Assembly (NCBI GenBank): GCA_020744425.1
Contig: JAGMUV010000017.1
Span: 1,302,001 to 1,366,000, forward strand
Source of the DNA: Dactylonectria macrodidyma
Taxonomy: Eukaryota; Ascomycota; Sordariomycetes; Hypocreales; Nectriaceae
Length of the DNA: 64,000 bases
Reading direction: 5' to 3'
Shown: positions 33,555 to 45,497 of the stretch, piece after piece
How positions within the stretch are numbered: position 1 is the stretch's first letter
Layout: every line of letters starts with the position of its first letter
The notes under the pieces: model-generated
The model's input: only the letters and a program-made list of their open reading frames with translations
Databases searched by the model: none
What the model was told of the DNA's origin: nothing
Translations under genes and position numbers: made by a program

Positions 33555-34672
33555 ATGATGCGTGGCCTATTCTTCGCGCAGTTGTTGTGTCGCCTCGCGG
33601 GTGCCTCCCCCGCTCCTCCGCCAACCTCTTTGATGCACGAACGGGCAGAGCCAACAACACGTGTCTTGGCCCGTCAGAACACAGAAGATGTTAGAACTAC
33701 CATCACCGTGGCCCCAGATCCCACTTGCGGCTACTTGGCACCGGGTGACACAGAGGGCGGCAGGTTTCTCACATGTCCTAGCGGCCCATGCTATTGGGAA
33801 TCGGAACTGTTCGGCGTCATAACGTGCCAACCTTCACACATGACATTCAGAAGTTGCTATCCCAGAGAGGAGGCCACAGATCCAAACTTGTGCGACCAGG
33901 AATGTCGCTATAATAATGCGAATATTCTATGGTGAGAACTGAGAACCCCGCCCCTTATGTGCTCTTACTCGATGCCAAATCAGTATCCATGTCTAACCGA
34001 CTCTGCTTTCCATCTTATAGCACCGACGCGACGCTCCCATTTTGCCTGACTTATGCATTCCCGGGCGGCATCCGCGGTTTCCAATGCGCCGAGTCGCCGG
34101 GCCTGCAAAAAGTGTATTTTACATATTCAGGTCAGACAGACCGTGTCTTCTCGACAACGGTGCTGGGCGGCGAGGAGGAAACGACCACAACAAGTACCAC
34201 GTCAGCCGACGACGTCACATCGACCATCGGGACTACCGATAACATGATCAAGACAAGCGAAACCGGCAGCACAACAACAACACAGACTGAAGCTGGGTCA
34301 AACGAAGGTGGCGGGGGAAGCAATACTGGTGCTATTGTCGGAGGCGTCGTGGGCGGCCTAGCTGTGTTATCGATGCTAATTCTAGGCGTCTTGTTCCTAC
34401 GACGACGGTCCCACAACCATGAAGTCGCAGCACCACCACCTGTTGACCGCGGCAGCCTCGCGATGCAGCAAGCCGAAGGACCGCCGCCGATGCCGTACTC
34501 GCCTGGAACCACAGCCGCCGTCTCTCCCACCACCATGACGTACAGCAAGCACCTGAGTCAGGCCAGCTTCCCCCTCCAGTCGGACATGCGCACGCCGGTG
34601 GAGATGCAGGCGGATGGCATGGTCGGCCAGGGGAATACACCACCACAGTGGGATCCTCATGTCACCCACTGA
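33555..34672 (+). CDS. single-pass cell-surface protein with Cys-rich ectodomain
   Basis: Two exons are predicted, 33555-33931 and 34021-34672 (89-bp intron), giving 342 residues. The order is signal peptide (about 1-18), Cys-rich ectodomain (about 40-165) with paired cysteines, a Thr/Ser-rich stalk (about 175-235), a Gly-rich lead into one transmembrane helix (about 240-262), a basic RRR stop-transfer, and a proline-rich cytosolic tail of about 80 residues. This is the architecture of fungal wall-stress or Mid2-like sensors, although no WSC domain pattern is evident. The start was chosen at MMRGLFF because it opens a signal peptide; an in-frame upstream Met at 33378 exists. Confidence 0.78.
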
Positions 34673-35373
34673 GTTGCCTGGCTTTCCGTATGGGGTTGGA
34701 GGAGATGGCGGTCGTGGATAGTATCAGTAGGTGGGGTGTTGTGATTTGAGTCGCAGGTTGCTTCAATTTGATCTTATTACTGTCCGATAGCACTAAACCT
34801 TAATACTAACGCTTTCTACAATCTGAGATCTGGGAATGTGGGCAAAACCTCGGCCGTGATTCGCAGTTTCTACTCCGTTATTTTGTTTGTCCCTGACTGA
34901 CCAAACCACCAACTCCAACTGCTGCCTTACCGTTACCGCAAGGCACTCCAACCATTAAAGGCCAACCTCAAACATCATCTCCCGTAGCACATGCTGCGGT
35001 TTGTTACTGGCTAAAGGGAATATATCGAAACGTCATTGGTTGACGAGAAAGCCCGAAATTCCCGACGGACAACTGGCGGCAAGTGGTGAACAAACCTCGA
35101 CCAGGCCAGCCTAAGCCTCGCGCCTTTCATCTTCTATCACGGCATTCTCGCCTTCTTCTCACTCTTCTTTCGCCACCTTTCTTCCGCCGAGTTGCCCTGC
35201 CCAAACTCTGGCCCAGAGACTTAGGAGCTCTTCTCTCTCATCATCATTCTTGGCTTGAGGCACTCCCGCAAAACTCCCTCGCCAAATCTGTCTGGCTCTC
35301 TCAACACCCTCCCTCCCTCACGCGCTCAGTCGTCCAAGAAACCTCCAAATCACGAACTCCTTGCCTCGGCGCA
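34673..35373. other. intergenic region
   Basis: CT-rich leader just upstream of the next gene (35,130-35,340). The in-frame ORF extension to 35083 has no conserved character and is regarded as 5' UTR. Confidence 0.5.
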
Positions 35374-36732
35374 ATGGCCTCACAGCCTGAAGGCCTATGG
35401 ACCCGCATCGACAAGAAGACGAGACGCATCCGAGTCCCGCAGCCATATCGCCACAGGATTGATCAGCGAGGCTTGCGCGCTGCCGTGCGATTCTACGGAT
35501 GCCTCAGAATCTGGCCGTGGGATCTGCTCCCCGATCTGTATGTGCCCAAGGAATGGGGCGTCGGCTTGCTCCAGAGCATTGCCCGCCTTGCGCTCGATTA
35601 TTCTCAAGCCAAAAACCTCACCGTCGACGACTTGCGCGAGAGGCTTCTCGAGAGCATCATGAAACGAAGCAGAAACGGCGAACAAATGCTGCGGTATGCG
35701 GACGTGCACGCGGTTCGGGCTGAGTTTCCGATCAATCTGGAAGACTTGCCTGAGCGCGAAGACAACGCCTGGGACGACTTGGCTGACGACAGCGCTTCCA
35801 GCCGCAAGAGAATCAAGATGGAATCACCAGACACCTCGCACAGAACTTCGAGGGGCATGAAAACACCACCACCTACGCTAGAGCAGTCTGCCGAGGCAAG
35901 ACGAGGCAAGATCGCCGGATACTTACGCTCTGCCACCTCCACGTCTAGGGAATCTGCCTTACAGAGACCTCCTTCGAGTGAGGACACGAATACCTCATCT
36001 TTGGCAATCGTCTACTCCGACTTGCTCATCAAGGCGGCCGTAAGTTTTTCTGTTCATGATTCTGCTCATGCAAAGCTGGCTGACCGCATGCTATTTTCCC
36101 AGGAACGCAAGAACTCCGCCCCCGTACCATCAAGTATCCACGACTCTCTCCGCCCAGCTCTTACCGAGTTCGACGCTCGCCTCGACTCCCTCTTGAAAGA
36201 AGCCTCGCGAACCTATGAAGCTGCCGACGCCAAGCTGAACGAGAAACTCGCCCAGTACCAGGAACTCAAGCTTCAGAATCTATCCGCCTCCAACGAGTCC
36301 GTGAACCGTGCCAAGCAGGCCCTGCGCGATGCCCAAGGTCGTCACAAGGCTCTCGTCGCTGAGGCGGACGAATTAGACGCAACGGTCAAATCTCTCTCAG
36401 GGACCAAAATTTTGGGCAACCACGGCAAGGCACCCCGTCTGCCACAACTGGGCCACGCCATCGACGCCTATGATCGCTTGAGTCACGCTAGACGATGGGA
36501 GGCGAGAGGTGAAGAGCGGAACATTGTTGGCCTCCAAGAGAAAGTTGTCGAGGCTAAGAGGCTCGCCAAGCAAAGCAACAACGTTGTGATCAAGTTGAAG
36601 CGGGAGGTTTCCGATGCCTCGAAAGCTTCCAAAACCGCAAAGGCCGGAGTGGAGGCTCTCAAGAATGTCAAGACCATGGTGCTCGGTGTGGAGCAGACAA
36701 TCCCAGACCTCGAGAAGATTGCCATGTCCTAA
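35374..36732 (+). CDS. uncharacterised coiled-coil protein, probably nuclear
   Basis: Two exons are predicted, 35374-36039 and 36103-36732 with a 63-bp intron (GTAAGT ... TTTCCCAG) that has no stop and is divisible by three. The product is 431 residues. The N-terminal ~110 residues are compact and Trp/Leu/Arg-containing. The middle (about 130-215) is charged and Ser/Thr-rich with a KRIK-type basic cluster that could be a nuclear localisation signal. Residues ~255-430 are rich in Ala, Lys, Glu and Leu with heptad character, suggesting a coiled coil. No family is recognised. The start was placed at MASQPEG because upstream sequence looks like leader. Confidence 0.75.
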   Translation: MASQPEGLWTRIDKKTRRIRVPQPYRHRIDQRGLRAAVRFYGCLRIWPWDLLPDLYVPKEWGVGLLQSIARLALDYSQAKNLTVDDLRERLLESIMKRSRNGEQMLRYADVHAVRAEFPINLEDLPEREDNAWDDLADDSASSRKRIKMESPDTSHRTSRGMKTPPPTLEQSAEARRGKIAGYLRSATSTSRESALQRPPSSEDTNTSSLAIVYSDLLIKAAVSFSVHDSAHAKLADRMLFSQERKNSAPVPSSIHDSLRPALTEFDARLDSLLKEASRTYEAADAKLNEKLAQYQELKLQNLSASNESVNRAKQALRDAQGRHKALVAEADELDATVKSLSGTKILGNHGKAPRLPQLGHAIDAYDRLSHARRWEARGEERNIVGLQEKVVEAKRLAKQSNNVVIKLKREVSDASKASKTAKAGVEALKNVKTMVLGVEQTIPDLEKIAMS

Positions 36733-37302
36733 TTGCCAGCAATCAGCATCATCCCGTTCTCCACGTTGGTTTGTCCTTCACGTTGATTCGTTCTTCGCGT
36801 TGATAAATTTTTTCACGCTGACATATCTTCATGTTGATTTGTTCTACACAATGACTTGGTCTTCACGTCGATTTTATTTCTTTGCTTCATTCGATGATAC
36901 CTGTTTTAGTTCCAACTATTGTTCCATAGCTTACCTTCGGCTTCCAGACGAAGGGTATTATGACACACTTGGCATTGTTATTTTCACATTTGAGCTATAG
37001 TTTCACGGGACATAAAAACTACATCTTCTTGCTAGCTTGTTCGATCCTGCTAACACCAATGCGCTGTCGATCTCATGTGCCAAGTGGTTCACTTCAATAA
37101 TGAATAGGATTCAATATCTACTGTTGTTGCACGCGGGTTCAGCCTTTGCTGCAGTGAGGAAGGAAACATGGCATAGCTTGCTATCCTTGGCCCGAACAAG
37201 ACAAAGATTTATCCGTTAAAGTCAATTGGCAGAAAGTGATGTTAATAAGGAAATCATTGCATCTGATAATCTAGAAAATTATACTGGAGGACAAAGAAAA
37301 AG
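36733..37302. other. intergenic region with a short degenerate tandem repeat
   Basis: Between 36,775 and 36,875, variants of TTCACGTTGATTYGTTCT recur four to five times with ~18-22 bp spacing. Their location just after the stop codon suggests a 3' UTR microsatellite. Nothing else is seen. Confidence 0.45.
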
Positions 37303-38216
37303 TTAAGCTAGCAGTATATCTGACTCGTTCTGCTTCTGATATCGAGTCTTCTTGATCAGCCTTCCGGGGTGTAGGAAAATGAGGATAACAATGATGGCGA
37401 GCATGAAGCACGCATCGAAAACGTACAACCACACTTCAGATGACAAGAGTGGCCCGTCGCTGCCTTGGTTGTATTCTGCGATTCGCACAATGTTACGGAC
37501 CAAGAAAAGGACGCTGGTAATGTGGAGGCCGAACAGGTAGCGGCGGTACGACAGCTCGGCTGCTACGGCTGATGCTTTCGGCGACGATGCTATCCGCTTC
37601 TGGATGGCGAGGATGCACATCATGAAGAAGGCAAACGCAGCTATTTGCAGTCCCAGGCCTACGATGATGATCGTTTTCCCACGGCTGGCCTCGTCGGCCA
37701 CCTCGCTTCCGGACATGATTGCACCAGCCGTCTGCGTTGCGAAGCAGATGACGTCGACGAGCACAAACATTTTCGTCAACCATCGCACGCTGATCAACGA
37801 CAGGTCTTCGGCTCTGAGTGCGCGTGTGATGCGGCCGAGGGACATGTAGAGAGTCGCAGCGAGGAAGGGAGGCGCGACGAGCACCAGCAGGTTTTGGATG
37901 AGAAAGGGGAGGGTTTGTCGGAGATTATCGTGCGATCGGGTTCGAAACCAATATGCAGCGGATTCCACTACGAAGTGGTACGTTAGTTACTCAATGAGAC
38001 AATCGTAGGATACTGGTGTCACTTACTCCCTGCGCCGATAATCATCGGGATAGGGAAGGCCGATCGGTATGGGAACATGAGAATAAAGTGAACGAGTGCG
38101 GCGCCTGCGAACAGGACTAAGAAGGCGAACGCCGGGGGCTGAGCCGGGTTGTATGGGTAAAGATCGAATGGAGCATATCCCTTTGTCGTGTTGGTCGAGT
38201 TTGAGCCGCTCATCAT
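37303..38216 (-). CDS. RTA1-like seven-helix membrane protein (second copy)
   Basis: Two exons are predicted, 38027-38216 and 37303-37967, joined over a 59-bp intron (GTAAGT ... TAG) that splits the Met codon in GMESAAY, giving 284 residues. The first exon holds a Tyr/Pro-rich N-terminus and one helix; the second begins at the conserved E-x2-x-Y of helix 2 and continues through six more helices. The PPFLAATLYMSLGRI segment is typical of RTA1 proteins. The role is likely lipid-related stress resistance, with substrate unknown. It is only modestly similar to the gene at 2.7-3.6 kb, so it is not a recent duplicate. Confidence 0.88.
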
Positions 38217-40646
38217 GGGCAGTGTAAAGGGCTGTCGGACGATGTAGTAAAGACTATGGTGTGTCAACTAGCAGGGTCGACGTTCGTGCGAAGGTGAAAG
38301 AGATCGATTAGTGAGCGTCGTATAGTGTCAAGTACGTAGAGAAAAGGCATGGAATGTTGGAATATGGACGACCAGCAATTGCAGTTCTCCTCAACTCTAT
38401 TTATAAATCCATTCTTTCTTTCCCACCAACGTTTTCCTTCCCGTCAACCGTGCAATTGCCATAGAACCAGGGCTTCCAGCGGCCCTTAATCTGGATTCGG
38501 CATCGCTGCAGGGACGAGTGGGTATCAGATGAGGATATTTGCGACTCGGTTCCAGCACACTAGCCAATCACTCACTTTTCGCTTTTGAGATGCGAAAACA
38601 AGGGCGCTTTGATGCCAATACGAGCAGTCTAGGTGGGGCTGGCGGAATCTTGACGCGTGTCTGCTCCTGAGAATGCATGAAAAAGAGCAGTAAAACACGT
38701 CATTGGGCGCTTCACCTTGTCTCTAGTTTGCTATCCGTTTCCAAGGTGCGATAAAGGGTCAATCTCAAGGAGGAGTGAGGCTTTGCGGCCCGAAGTTGTT
38801 CCCTTCGAGAGCTACAGTTGATCCTGGTCTGATGCGTCATGGTTCGCTTCGGGTCTCGGTTGTGGCACTCGGTAGGCGCTCGGTGGCTTTGCTCGGCCCG
38901 TGGACGCTGGTTATGGTCTCCTTTTACCTCAATGTGTAATCAAGGCCGCCATTCGTTGTCGTCTTTTCTCATACATCTAGGCTTCCTAGGAGCAAAATGA
39001 CGATGTCATCCCAAGAGCATCCTTACCCGGTGCGCCGTCGTTTTCGCCATCATTCTCCGATGGAATAAATTACGAAAGAAAAAGGCGGTTACGACGGCGG
39101 AGCACTTAGAAAACTATTGGAGTATGAAGTATTAATCCCGCTGTTGACAATTGCTTGCATTCGCGACTAGAGGATTTCGCGTTTCCTCTTCTTTGTCAGC
39201 TCTTGGTCCAACCACGAACTCATCGACGAAGGACATTCACCAAGAAGCCTTCGTCGGTAGCCCAGCAGTAGCTACATTGTGATCCTGAGACTGCCGAGCA
39301 TTAACCATTTCTCTTAGATCATTGAAAGGTACTAATCACTAGACATCTGCACCTGGGTCTAGATACACCAATGATGGGACAATTATTAGGGTGGTGAATG
39401 AGGGGGATGTGGACAGCGATCCAGAGCTGCTTGTTAATTTCCCTGTGCCATTGACTAAACCGAGGCATGACCAAGTAGCTAGTCACAAAGCGTCCTGGCA
39501 AGGCTTGCCGATGGAATGGGCTGCAGATCAATGGCCCATATTGGTAAGGATGATTTTCATACACCAATCCATCGGAGTTTTGAGCCGAAGTTCTGGGTGT
39601 GACAAGCACTCGGTTGCATGCAGGTCCGAAAGTCATGCATCTCGCATTCCCACCCTGGCTGCAGAATTTGCGGGGGGCTGCAGCGGCATTGAAAGGCAAT
39701 CGCAAAACTTCCAGGTTCATGGCTCGCCTCGGACTGAGCGCGAAAGTCTATTTATACTAGGTCATCATTGAGGCCTGATCCCAAGCTAATGTCTACGCAA
39801 GGGGAAATGGCGCGGTTGATCGTGGCGCACGGCAGTTGTATCCACAGAGGGTTCATGACTCGGTGACGAAAGTATGAGGCAACACTAGGAAGAAACGATG
39901 GCAATTGACCTCGTTCACCAAGGCAATCGTTTGAAATACTACTTGGAGACCTCGGGACAGCAAATATAGAACATGTGCCTCTTCATATGTTTCCATCTGT
40001 TAACACGACTTTCTCAGTCCGCAGCAGTGATCCACCTAACAATCCTCTATCACCAACTAGTGCCTGTTGGTCTTGTCGGAGGTGTGTCGCGCCACTCTCC
40101 GGCCCACTTAGGAAGCGGTCCGTGTAGCTACCTTTTCTAGGTCAAACAGACAAGTCTCTCAATGTTATGGGACCATCTCCCCCTCTTCGTCCTGATTATT
40201 GAGAGGGGTTTGAGCAAGGGTACTGTAGATAGCCGAGCCCAAGTGGCAATGTTCTGCGTTACAACCATCGGAACCTGAGCCACGATACATCTGCCGACAG
40301 GGGGATCATCCCAACATTAGACCATCTCCAGAACTTGGAGGTCAGACTTGGGCATCTAGCTGGGAAGCCAAGACTAGCAATCCACCAACTTGAACCATTA
40401 CACTACCCCTGGCAGAGCACACTTTTGTGACCAGCTAGCTTCTAGCCCTTAGTTTCTAGCTCCAGTTTTCTCGTGTCCTGCGTGTTTATGCTAAAGACGT
40501 GCTGTCTGTGCGTTCAGAAGGTGCTTGTTAAATATTGCTCCTCAGCTGCACATCTGAGCCACGTTCTTGGCCAATGTCTTTTCAAATCGACTTCTCAAAC
40601 ACCCCTCATATGTCGTGGTGGTTCTGGCAGGCCAGACCGGATTGAA
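38217..40646. other. long intergenic region
   Basis: About 2.4 kb without a supported gene. Small ORFs near 39,319-39,771 occur on both strands of the same segment and look like chance. A tRNA-like fragment lies at 40,292-40,414 on the minus strand (TAGTGTAATGGTTCAAGT, resembling a D arm). Confidence 0.5.
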
Positions 40647-42145
40647 ATGCATGCGTTGAGGGGTTTGTGGCTACTGCTATGTCTAGCAGTATTGCCCTTG
40701 AGCTTGGCAGAGACATCCCTGTTGTCTACCCTCCAGCAAATGCCCGATTGTGCAGTAAGTCTTGGCCGCTAGCCACAGGCTCGCTGTCATCGCTGACATT
40801 CACTCAGCTGTCATGTTTGACTAGTGCCATGGCTAACTCGACATGTTCGACTACGGATCAATCATGCATGTGCAACGATGAACCACTCAAGGCGACAGCA
40901 GCGAACTGCGTGGAAGCAAGCTGCTCGGTCAAGGAGTCCCTATGTATGCAATACAACGTTCCCATTTTGGTGCAGACTGACTAAGACTCTATGTCTCTCT
41001 AGTCACCCAAAACCTAACCATGACGTACTGCGACTTTCCAATCCGCGACAAAACGAAATCCTACTCGGCACTGGCGATTGCACTGGTCATCATAGGCGGG
41101 CTCTGTGTTGTCCAACGATTCATCTACAAAATATACTCAAATACCGGTCTCGGCATTGACGACTGGCTTATCCTCGCCACCTTCATTTCCGTCATTGCCA
41201 GCACCATCTGCAATGTTCGCGGTGCCGTTCCCAACGGCGTAGGTCGCGATGTCTGGACCCTGACCCCGACCAACATTACCAATTTTACCATGTACTTTTA
41301 TATCATGGCCGTACTTTACTTTGCTCAGATTACCCTGATGAAACTTTCTTTGCTCTTTTTCTATCTACGCATCTTCCCAGGCAAACTCATCCGCCAACTT
41401 CTCTGGGGCACGATCATATTCAACGCATTATTCGGCATCTCCTACGTCTTTGTGGCTATATTTCACTGTCAACCCGTTAGCTACTTTTGGAAGAAATGGG
41501 ACGGCGAACACGAAGGGCACTGCACTGATCTCAACGCCATTACCGTATCCAATGCTGTCATCAGTATTATTCTCGACGTTTGGATGCTCATCCTCCCGAT
41601 TTCACAACTCAGGCATCTCAATCTGCACTGGAAAAAGAAGGTTGGAATCTCACTAATGTTTTGTGTCGGAACCTTGTAAGTCCCCTGTCTATCGCTTGTG
41701 GAAATGTCTAACTTGTTTCAGCGTCACCGTGATCAGCATTCTCCGCTTTCACTCGGTTCTCCGATTCGGTTCGAACAACCAAAATCCCACCTACGATTAC
41801 ACAGAAGTCTCGGTATGGTCTATGGCCGAGGTCAATGTCGGAATCATTTGCGCTTGCATGCCCGCGATACGATTGCTCCTCGTGCAGTTATTCCCCAAGG
41901 TCCTGGGCTCGTCCCACCAAAACACCACTGGGGAACATCCAGAAGATGAGAGTGGGAGCAACAATTTGAGGATGAATACGAATTCGTTCATCGAAAGGTC
42001 CCATCAAAGGGGAATTCCCTTGAAGAGCTTTGATCGCCAAGTAGCTCGTCCTGTTGGCACTAGCGACGGTGATGAGGCTCAGTTAGTTCAGATGGTGGAT
42101 AATGATCAAAACAGCACAAAATACAGTGCATATAGTAACAAATAA
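40647..42145 (+). CDS. CFEM-domain seven-helix receptor-like protein (Pth11-type)
   Basis: Four exons are predicted: 40647-40754, 40808-40943, 41003-41675 and 41722-42145, giving 446 residues. A signal peptide of about 21 residues is followed by a CFEM domain. Its cysteines occur in the usual order: MPDCA-LSC, then TC...SCMC, then NC...SC. Seven hydrophobic segments follow, including GIDDWLIL, LMKLSLLFFYLRIF and DVWMLILPI, all standard for fungal rhodopsin-like/Pth11-related membrane proteins. The ~85-residue tail is hydrophilic. Members sense surface or nutrient cues at the plasma membrane and are often important in plant infection; a ligand cannot be named. Confidence 0.9.
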
Positions 42146-42688
42146 CGAAATATCATTGCTTCGATCAAATGCCCAAGCATTCGCTGCATGCACCATGGTT
42201 GTGAGTGATAATTTGCCACGAATCCTATGGAATCTGAGCATCAGAGAAGGAGCGGGCAACAGTATCAATAAAATTACGGAGACCATGCCAGCAATTTGTG
42301 GCCCTGGTCTGTCTGCCTTGACCAGGGCTTGAAAACAGCCTTATGGGCATATAGATTTGCTTTCAATGGAAAAGAAATCTGGTTCAAACCATGTTGGCCA
42401 TGTCCTGATGTGGATACCAGCTGCGTAATCCCTCCCGAGGTTTCATGCCCCAGCGCGCGAGCCAATAAACGGGTCCAAATTTTCGTACTGAATCCGAAAA
42501 ACCCGTTTTTAGCAACGCCGTCTGGGACTCAAGGCGCAGGTGCGGATACGACGGTTCGCTTCTATTCGCTCGCTTCAGGGATCATCTCTTGTCACAAGAG
42601 AGGGAGTTGGATGTTAAACCGGGCTGCATCCTCGCTGAAAATATTTGAATACGCGCTTTCGTGGCCATCTTGACAAGAACTTACTGCG
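42146..42688. other. intergenic region
   Basis: Promoter of the following regulator. Small ORFs on both strands here are not supported. Confidence 0.5.
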
Positions 42689-44175
42689 ATGAGTCCTCAA
42701 TCAAATCAAGCAAATCAACGCCCCGAGCCTTCCTATGGCTCCCAAGTTGGCGGAGAGCTTCCTCCGCGGAGACACCGACGTGGCCATACTAAGTCCCGGG
42801 CCGGTTGTAAGAATTGTAAGAGGCGCAAAGTCAAGGTATGTTCTTTTTGAGTTTGCCACCGGGTGAGATGATCATGAAGCTGATTTAGAGATGATAGTGC
42901 GATGAATTAAAGCCAGTATGTGGTAATTGCATCCGCTTTGGCATGGTTTGCGACTTCTCGCCCATCTCGACGCAACATATTCCTGTCAAGGTTCCATCTC
43001 CAGAGCCTGTAGAGAAACGAAAACCTGGTAGACCGCGGAAATATTGGAGTCAGACTGCCGTTGGTCACAACGACAACGACAATGTCGACCCCGAGCTTGG
43101 TTCCAGCTCGAATACTCTCTCGGAGCCCAGCCCATCCTCGATGGCCCTTTCTCCAGCAGAGCTGACGTCTCCTCTATTCACTTCAGTCATCGACTACCTT
43201 GATCTAATGCACTGCTGGACTGTCCACACCGCTGCAAGCTTCGGGACGGGGGATGTGTGGCGAAATCAGGTCCCGCCCTTAAGCTTTCAACATCCATGCC
43301 TTTGCCACTCGATTCTGGCCATGGCTGCCCAACACTCCTCCAGATTGAAGCCGCTCGAGTCTGAGCGATACGTTGTTCTCGCCGAACACCACTACGAGCT
43401 CGCAGTAAGGGAAGCGACGCTCCAACTAGGGCACCTTAGCTTGGATAACGCCCAAGCCATGTATGGAACTATGGTCATGGTCTCCTTTTATTATTTTGCT
43501 CGGACTCCAAGTCCTGGTGACCTTCTTGTCTTCTCTGACGGTCGGACCGTTCACTGGATGCCCCTGCTCCAGGGTGTAAAATATGTTCTTCAGACCCTCG
43601 GACATTCTGCCATCTTTCATGGAATATTTTCCATTGAGCCTGAACAGGACGAATCTGAATGCAGCCAAGACACAACCTCGCTCGGTTCGCCTTCCCCAAC
43701 ATGGCTAGAGCCTTTAACGGAGTTGGCTCAGATGATCGAACAATCCGATCACCCATTTTCTCCCTGCTATGCTCAGGCAGCTTCAGATCTGATGCACTGC
43801 TATCAAGCAACATACGGAACCAGTAACAATCCCCTGAGCTACAATGATGGCAAGTTCCCGGACATTATGGGCTGGCTGTACAGAATGGATGATCAATTCA
43901 TTTTACATCTTCAAGAAAAGATGCCAGTCCCGCTAATTCTGCTTGCCTACTTTGCGGTCTTACTGAAATCATTGGAATCATACTGGTTCATGGAGGGATG
44001 GGCCAAGCATTTGCTACACGAGGTCAATGGTATCCTGGACCCGCAGTATACCAAGTGGCTCGACTGGCCGGCGTCCCAGATCATGGGCCCCGATGCGAAC
44101 TCTGGGATGGACATATACTCAAATCACTGTTTCGAGACAACCACGGGGATGATTATGCCAGAGGAACTGATTTGA
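42689..44175 (+). CDS. Zn2Cys6 transcription factor with AT-hook
   Basis: Two exons are predicted, 42689-42835 and 42898-44175 (62-bp intron inside the zinc cluster), giving 474 residues. Cysteines at 40, 43, 50, 57, 60 and 67 form the C-x2-C-x6-C-x6-C-x2-C-x6-C binuclear cluster. RKPGRPRK at 90-97 is a classic AT-hook. From about 140 onward the sequence resembles the fungal-specific middle homology region, beginning with LFTSVIDYLDLMHCWTVHTA. Targets are unknown. The neighbours are a CFEM receptor upstream and acyl-CoA oxidase downstream; no cluster logic is obvious. Confidence 0.9.
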
Positions 44176-44801
44176 GATTAACAGGTGGGCATGGAACGAG
44201 AGGATCGGTCCGCCGAGAAGCATCCTGGTACAATTAGCCGTGCAACTGGGAAGAATAATCCGTTACGTTTCTGATTGTTCTGTAGGCCTTGTCGAGTATC
44301 TGCAACAGAGTTAGAATTCGTACTGAAAACTTCTTTCTTCCGGGCCATGGCTTTATGTGAGCTGCGACGGCGCTGTCTCGGTTGGGGGTCATACTCAGCT
44401 TAGTAGTAGGGACGTCCTTATTGAGTCGAAGTTCTGAATAATAGTTTGGCAAATGTGATCATTTGATTGATACCTAAAGTTTTGATCTCATGTGAAGAAA
44501 GACAAACGCAGCTTTTCCTGGTGACCTCGAACCGTCTCACATGAAGTAATTTACAGGGAAAGTCAATCCAGCCGAGGGATGCCTGGCCGACCTCCGATCA
44601 CCCGCTTAGTTCTTGATATCATTAAAAGTCCAAGCTAGATCTAACAACAATTATCTTGTCGGTCGACCGGAGTTTTGTCCCTGGCGCGGTCATTGCATGA
44701 GGGTCGGATCTTTCGGAGCCCGAGAGTGAGGTGTAGGGTAGGCCGATAAGATGAGATTTGTGCATCAACAAAACCGCTGAATGTTACAAGTCGCATGTGA
44801 T

Positions 44802-44822
44802 TGTGACAGGGAAACTGTCACA
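44802..44822. repeat. inverted repeat TGTGACAG-5-CTGTCACA
   Basis: Perfect 8-bp arms with a 5-nt spacer in the upstream region of the acyl-CoA oxidase gene. This could be an operator for a dimeric regulator or a small hairpin. Confidence 0.5.
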
Positions 44823-44870
44823 GTAGAATTAAGTTAGTTTGACAGCTGCCTAGAGTAGGGATGTTGTGGC

Positions 44871-44896
44871 TTGTCTCGTGGAATGCCACGAGACAA
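44871..44896. repeat. perfect 11-bp inverted repeat TTGTCTCGTGG/CCACGAGACAA
   Basis: The arms at 44871-44881 and 44886-44896 are separated by AATG. It is a strong hairpin or dyad in the presumed promoter-distal region of the acyl-CoA oxidase gene; no flanking target-site duplication is obvious. Confidence 0.6.
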
Positions 44897-45497
44897 ATGT
44901 CGGTACTCCGAGCTCGGCTGCCGTCATGCCTGCAAGTTTAATAGACCCTTGTATTACTGCCGTTCTAGACCGCCTAATTTTAGTTTAGCTGGTGCTGTCA
45001 GGATTCCGTTCGTCCTTGGAACATCACAACCATGCTTTGTCTTCAGCTGTCATTTTTGTCACAAGATAAGATCTAAAGCCTGCAGTTGTCACAAGACAAA
45101 AGACGTGACATCTCCTGTCAGCTGATGTCATCGAGATGGTTGAGATTCTGGAGATTAGCGGCCGAGATGAGCTACCGAGTGGGGGCTCTTAAGGAGGCAA
45201 GCTCCGCTATGTGGATCACGTACCGAGGCTTCGTCAGTTAATACGAGGTATGTATGTAACCGACTCCCGGGAAGCCGAGGCACAAGGGGTCTTGGCCTCA
45301 GCTCAATCGCAATATCCGATGTCGGCGGAGCTGGACGATAGCCTCTCAGGTGCATACTTTAGTCTACACAGTTCCACATCTATGATCTCACCTCTTACTA
45401 GCCATCCATCTGCCAAACCTACAACTCTCACGATAGAGATCCCTCTACCTTCTCACCACAGCCTCAGATTCGTGTCAGCGGCCCAACATCTTCAACA

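Larger units (their letters stand above)
44176..45497. other. intergenic region with hairpins and repeated TGTCAC motifs
   Basis: This 1.3-kb stretch lies upstream of the acyl-CoA oxidase gene. Between 44,800 and 45,125, TGACA/TGTCA cores recur many times, two perfect inverted repeats are present (listed separately), and TTGTCACAAGAYAA occurs twice, 30 bp apart (45,056 and 45,086). No ORF is convincing. Confidence 0.5.

Noticed and set aside
35083..35373. N-terminal extension of the coiled-coil protein
   Set aside because: The sequence is CT-rich leader-like, with irregular Pro/Leu/Ser composition and no conservation signal visible.
42370..42480. possible tRNA with a GGTTCAAACC box
   Set aside because: No acceptor or anticodon stems can be formed around it.
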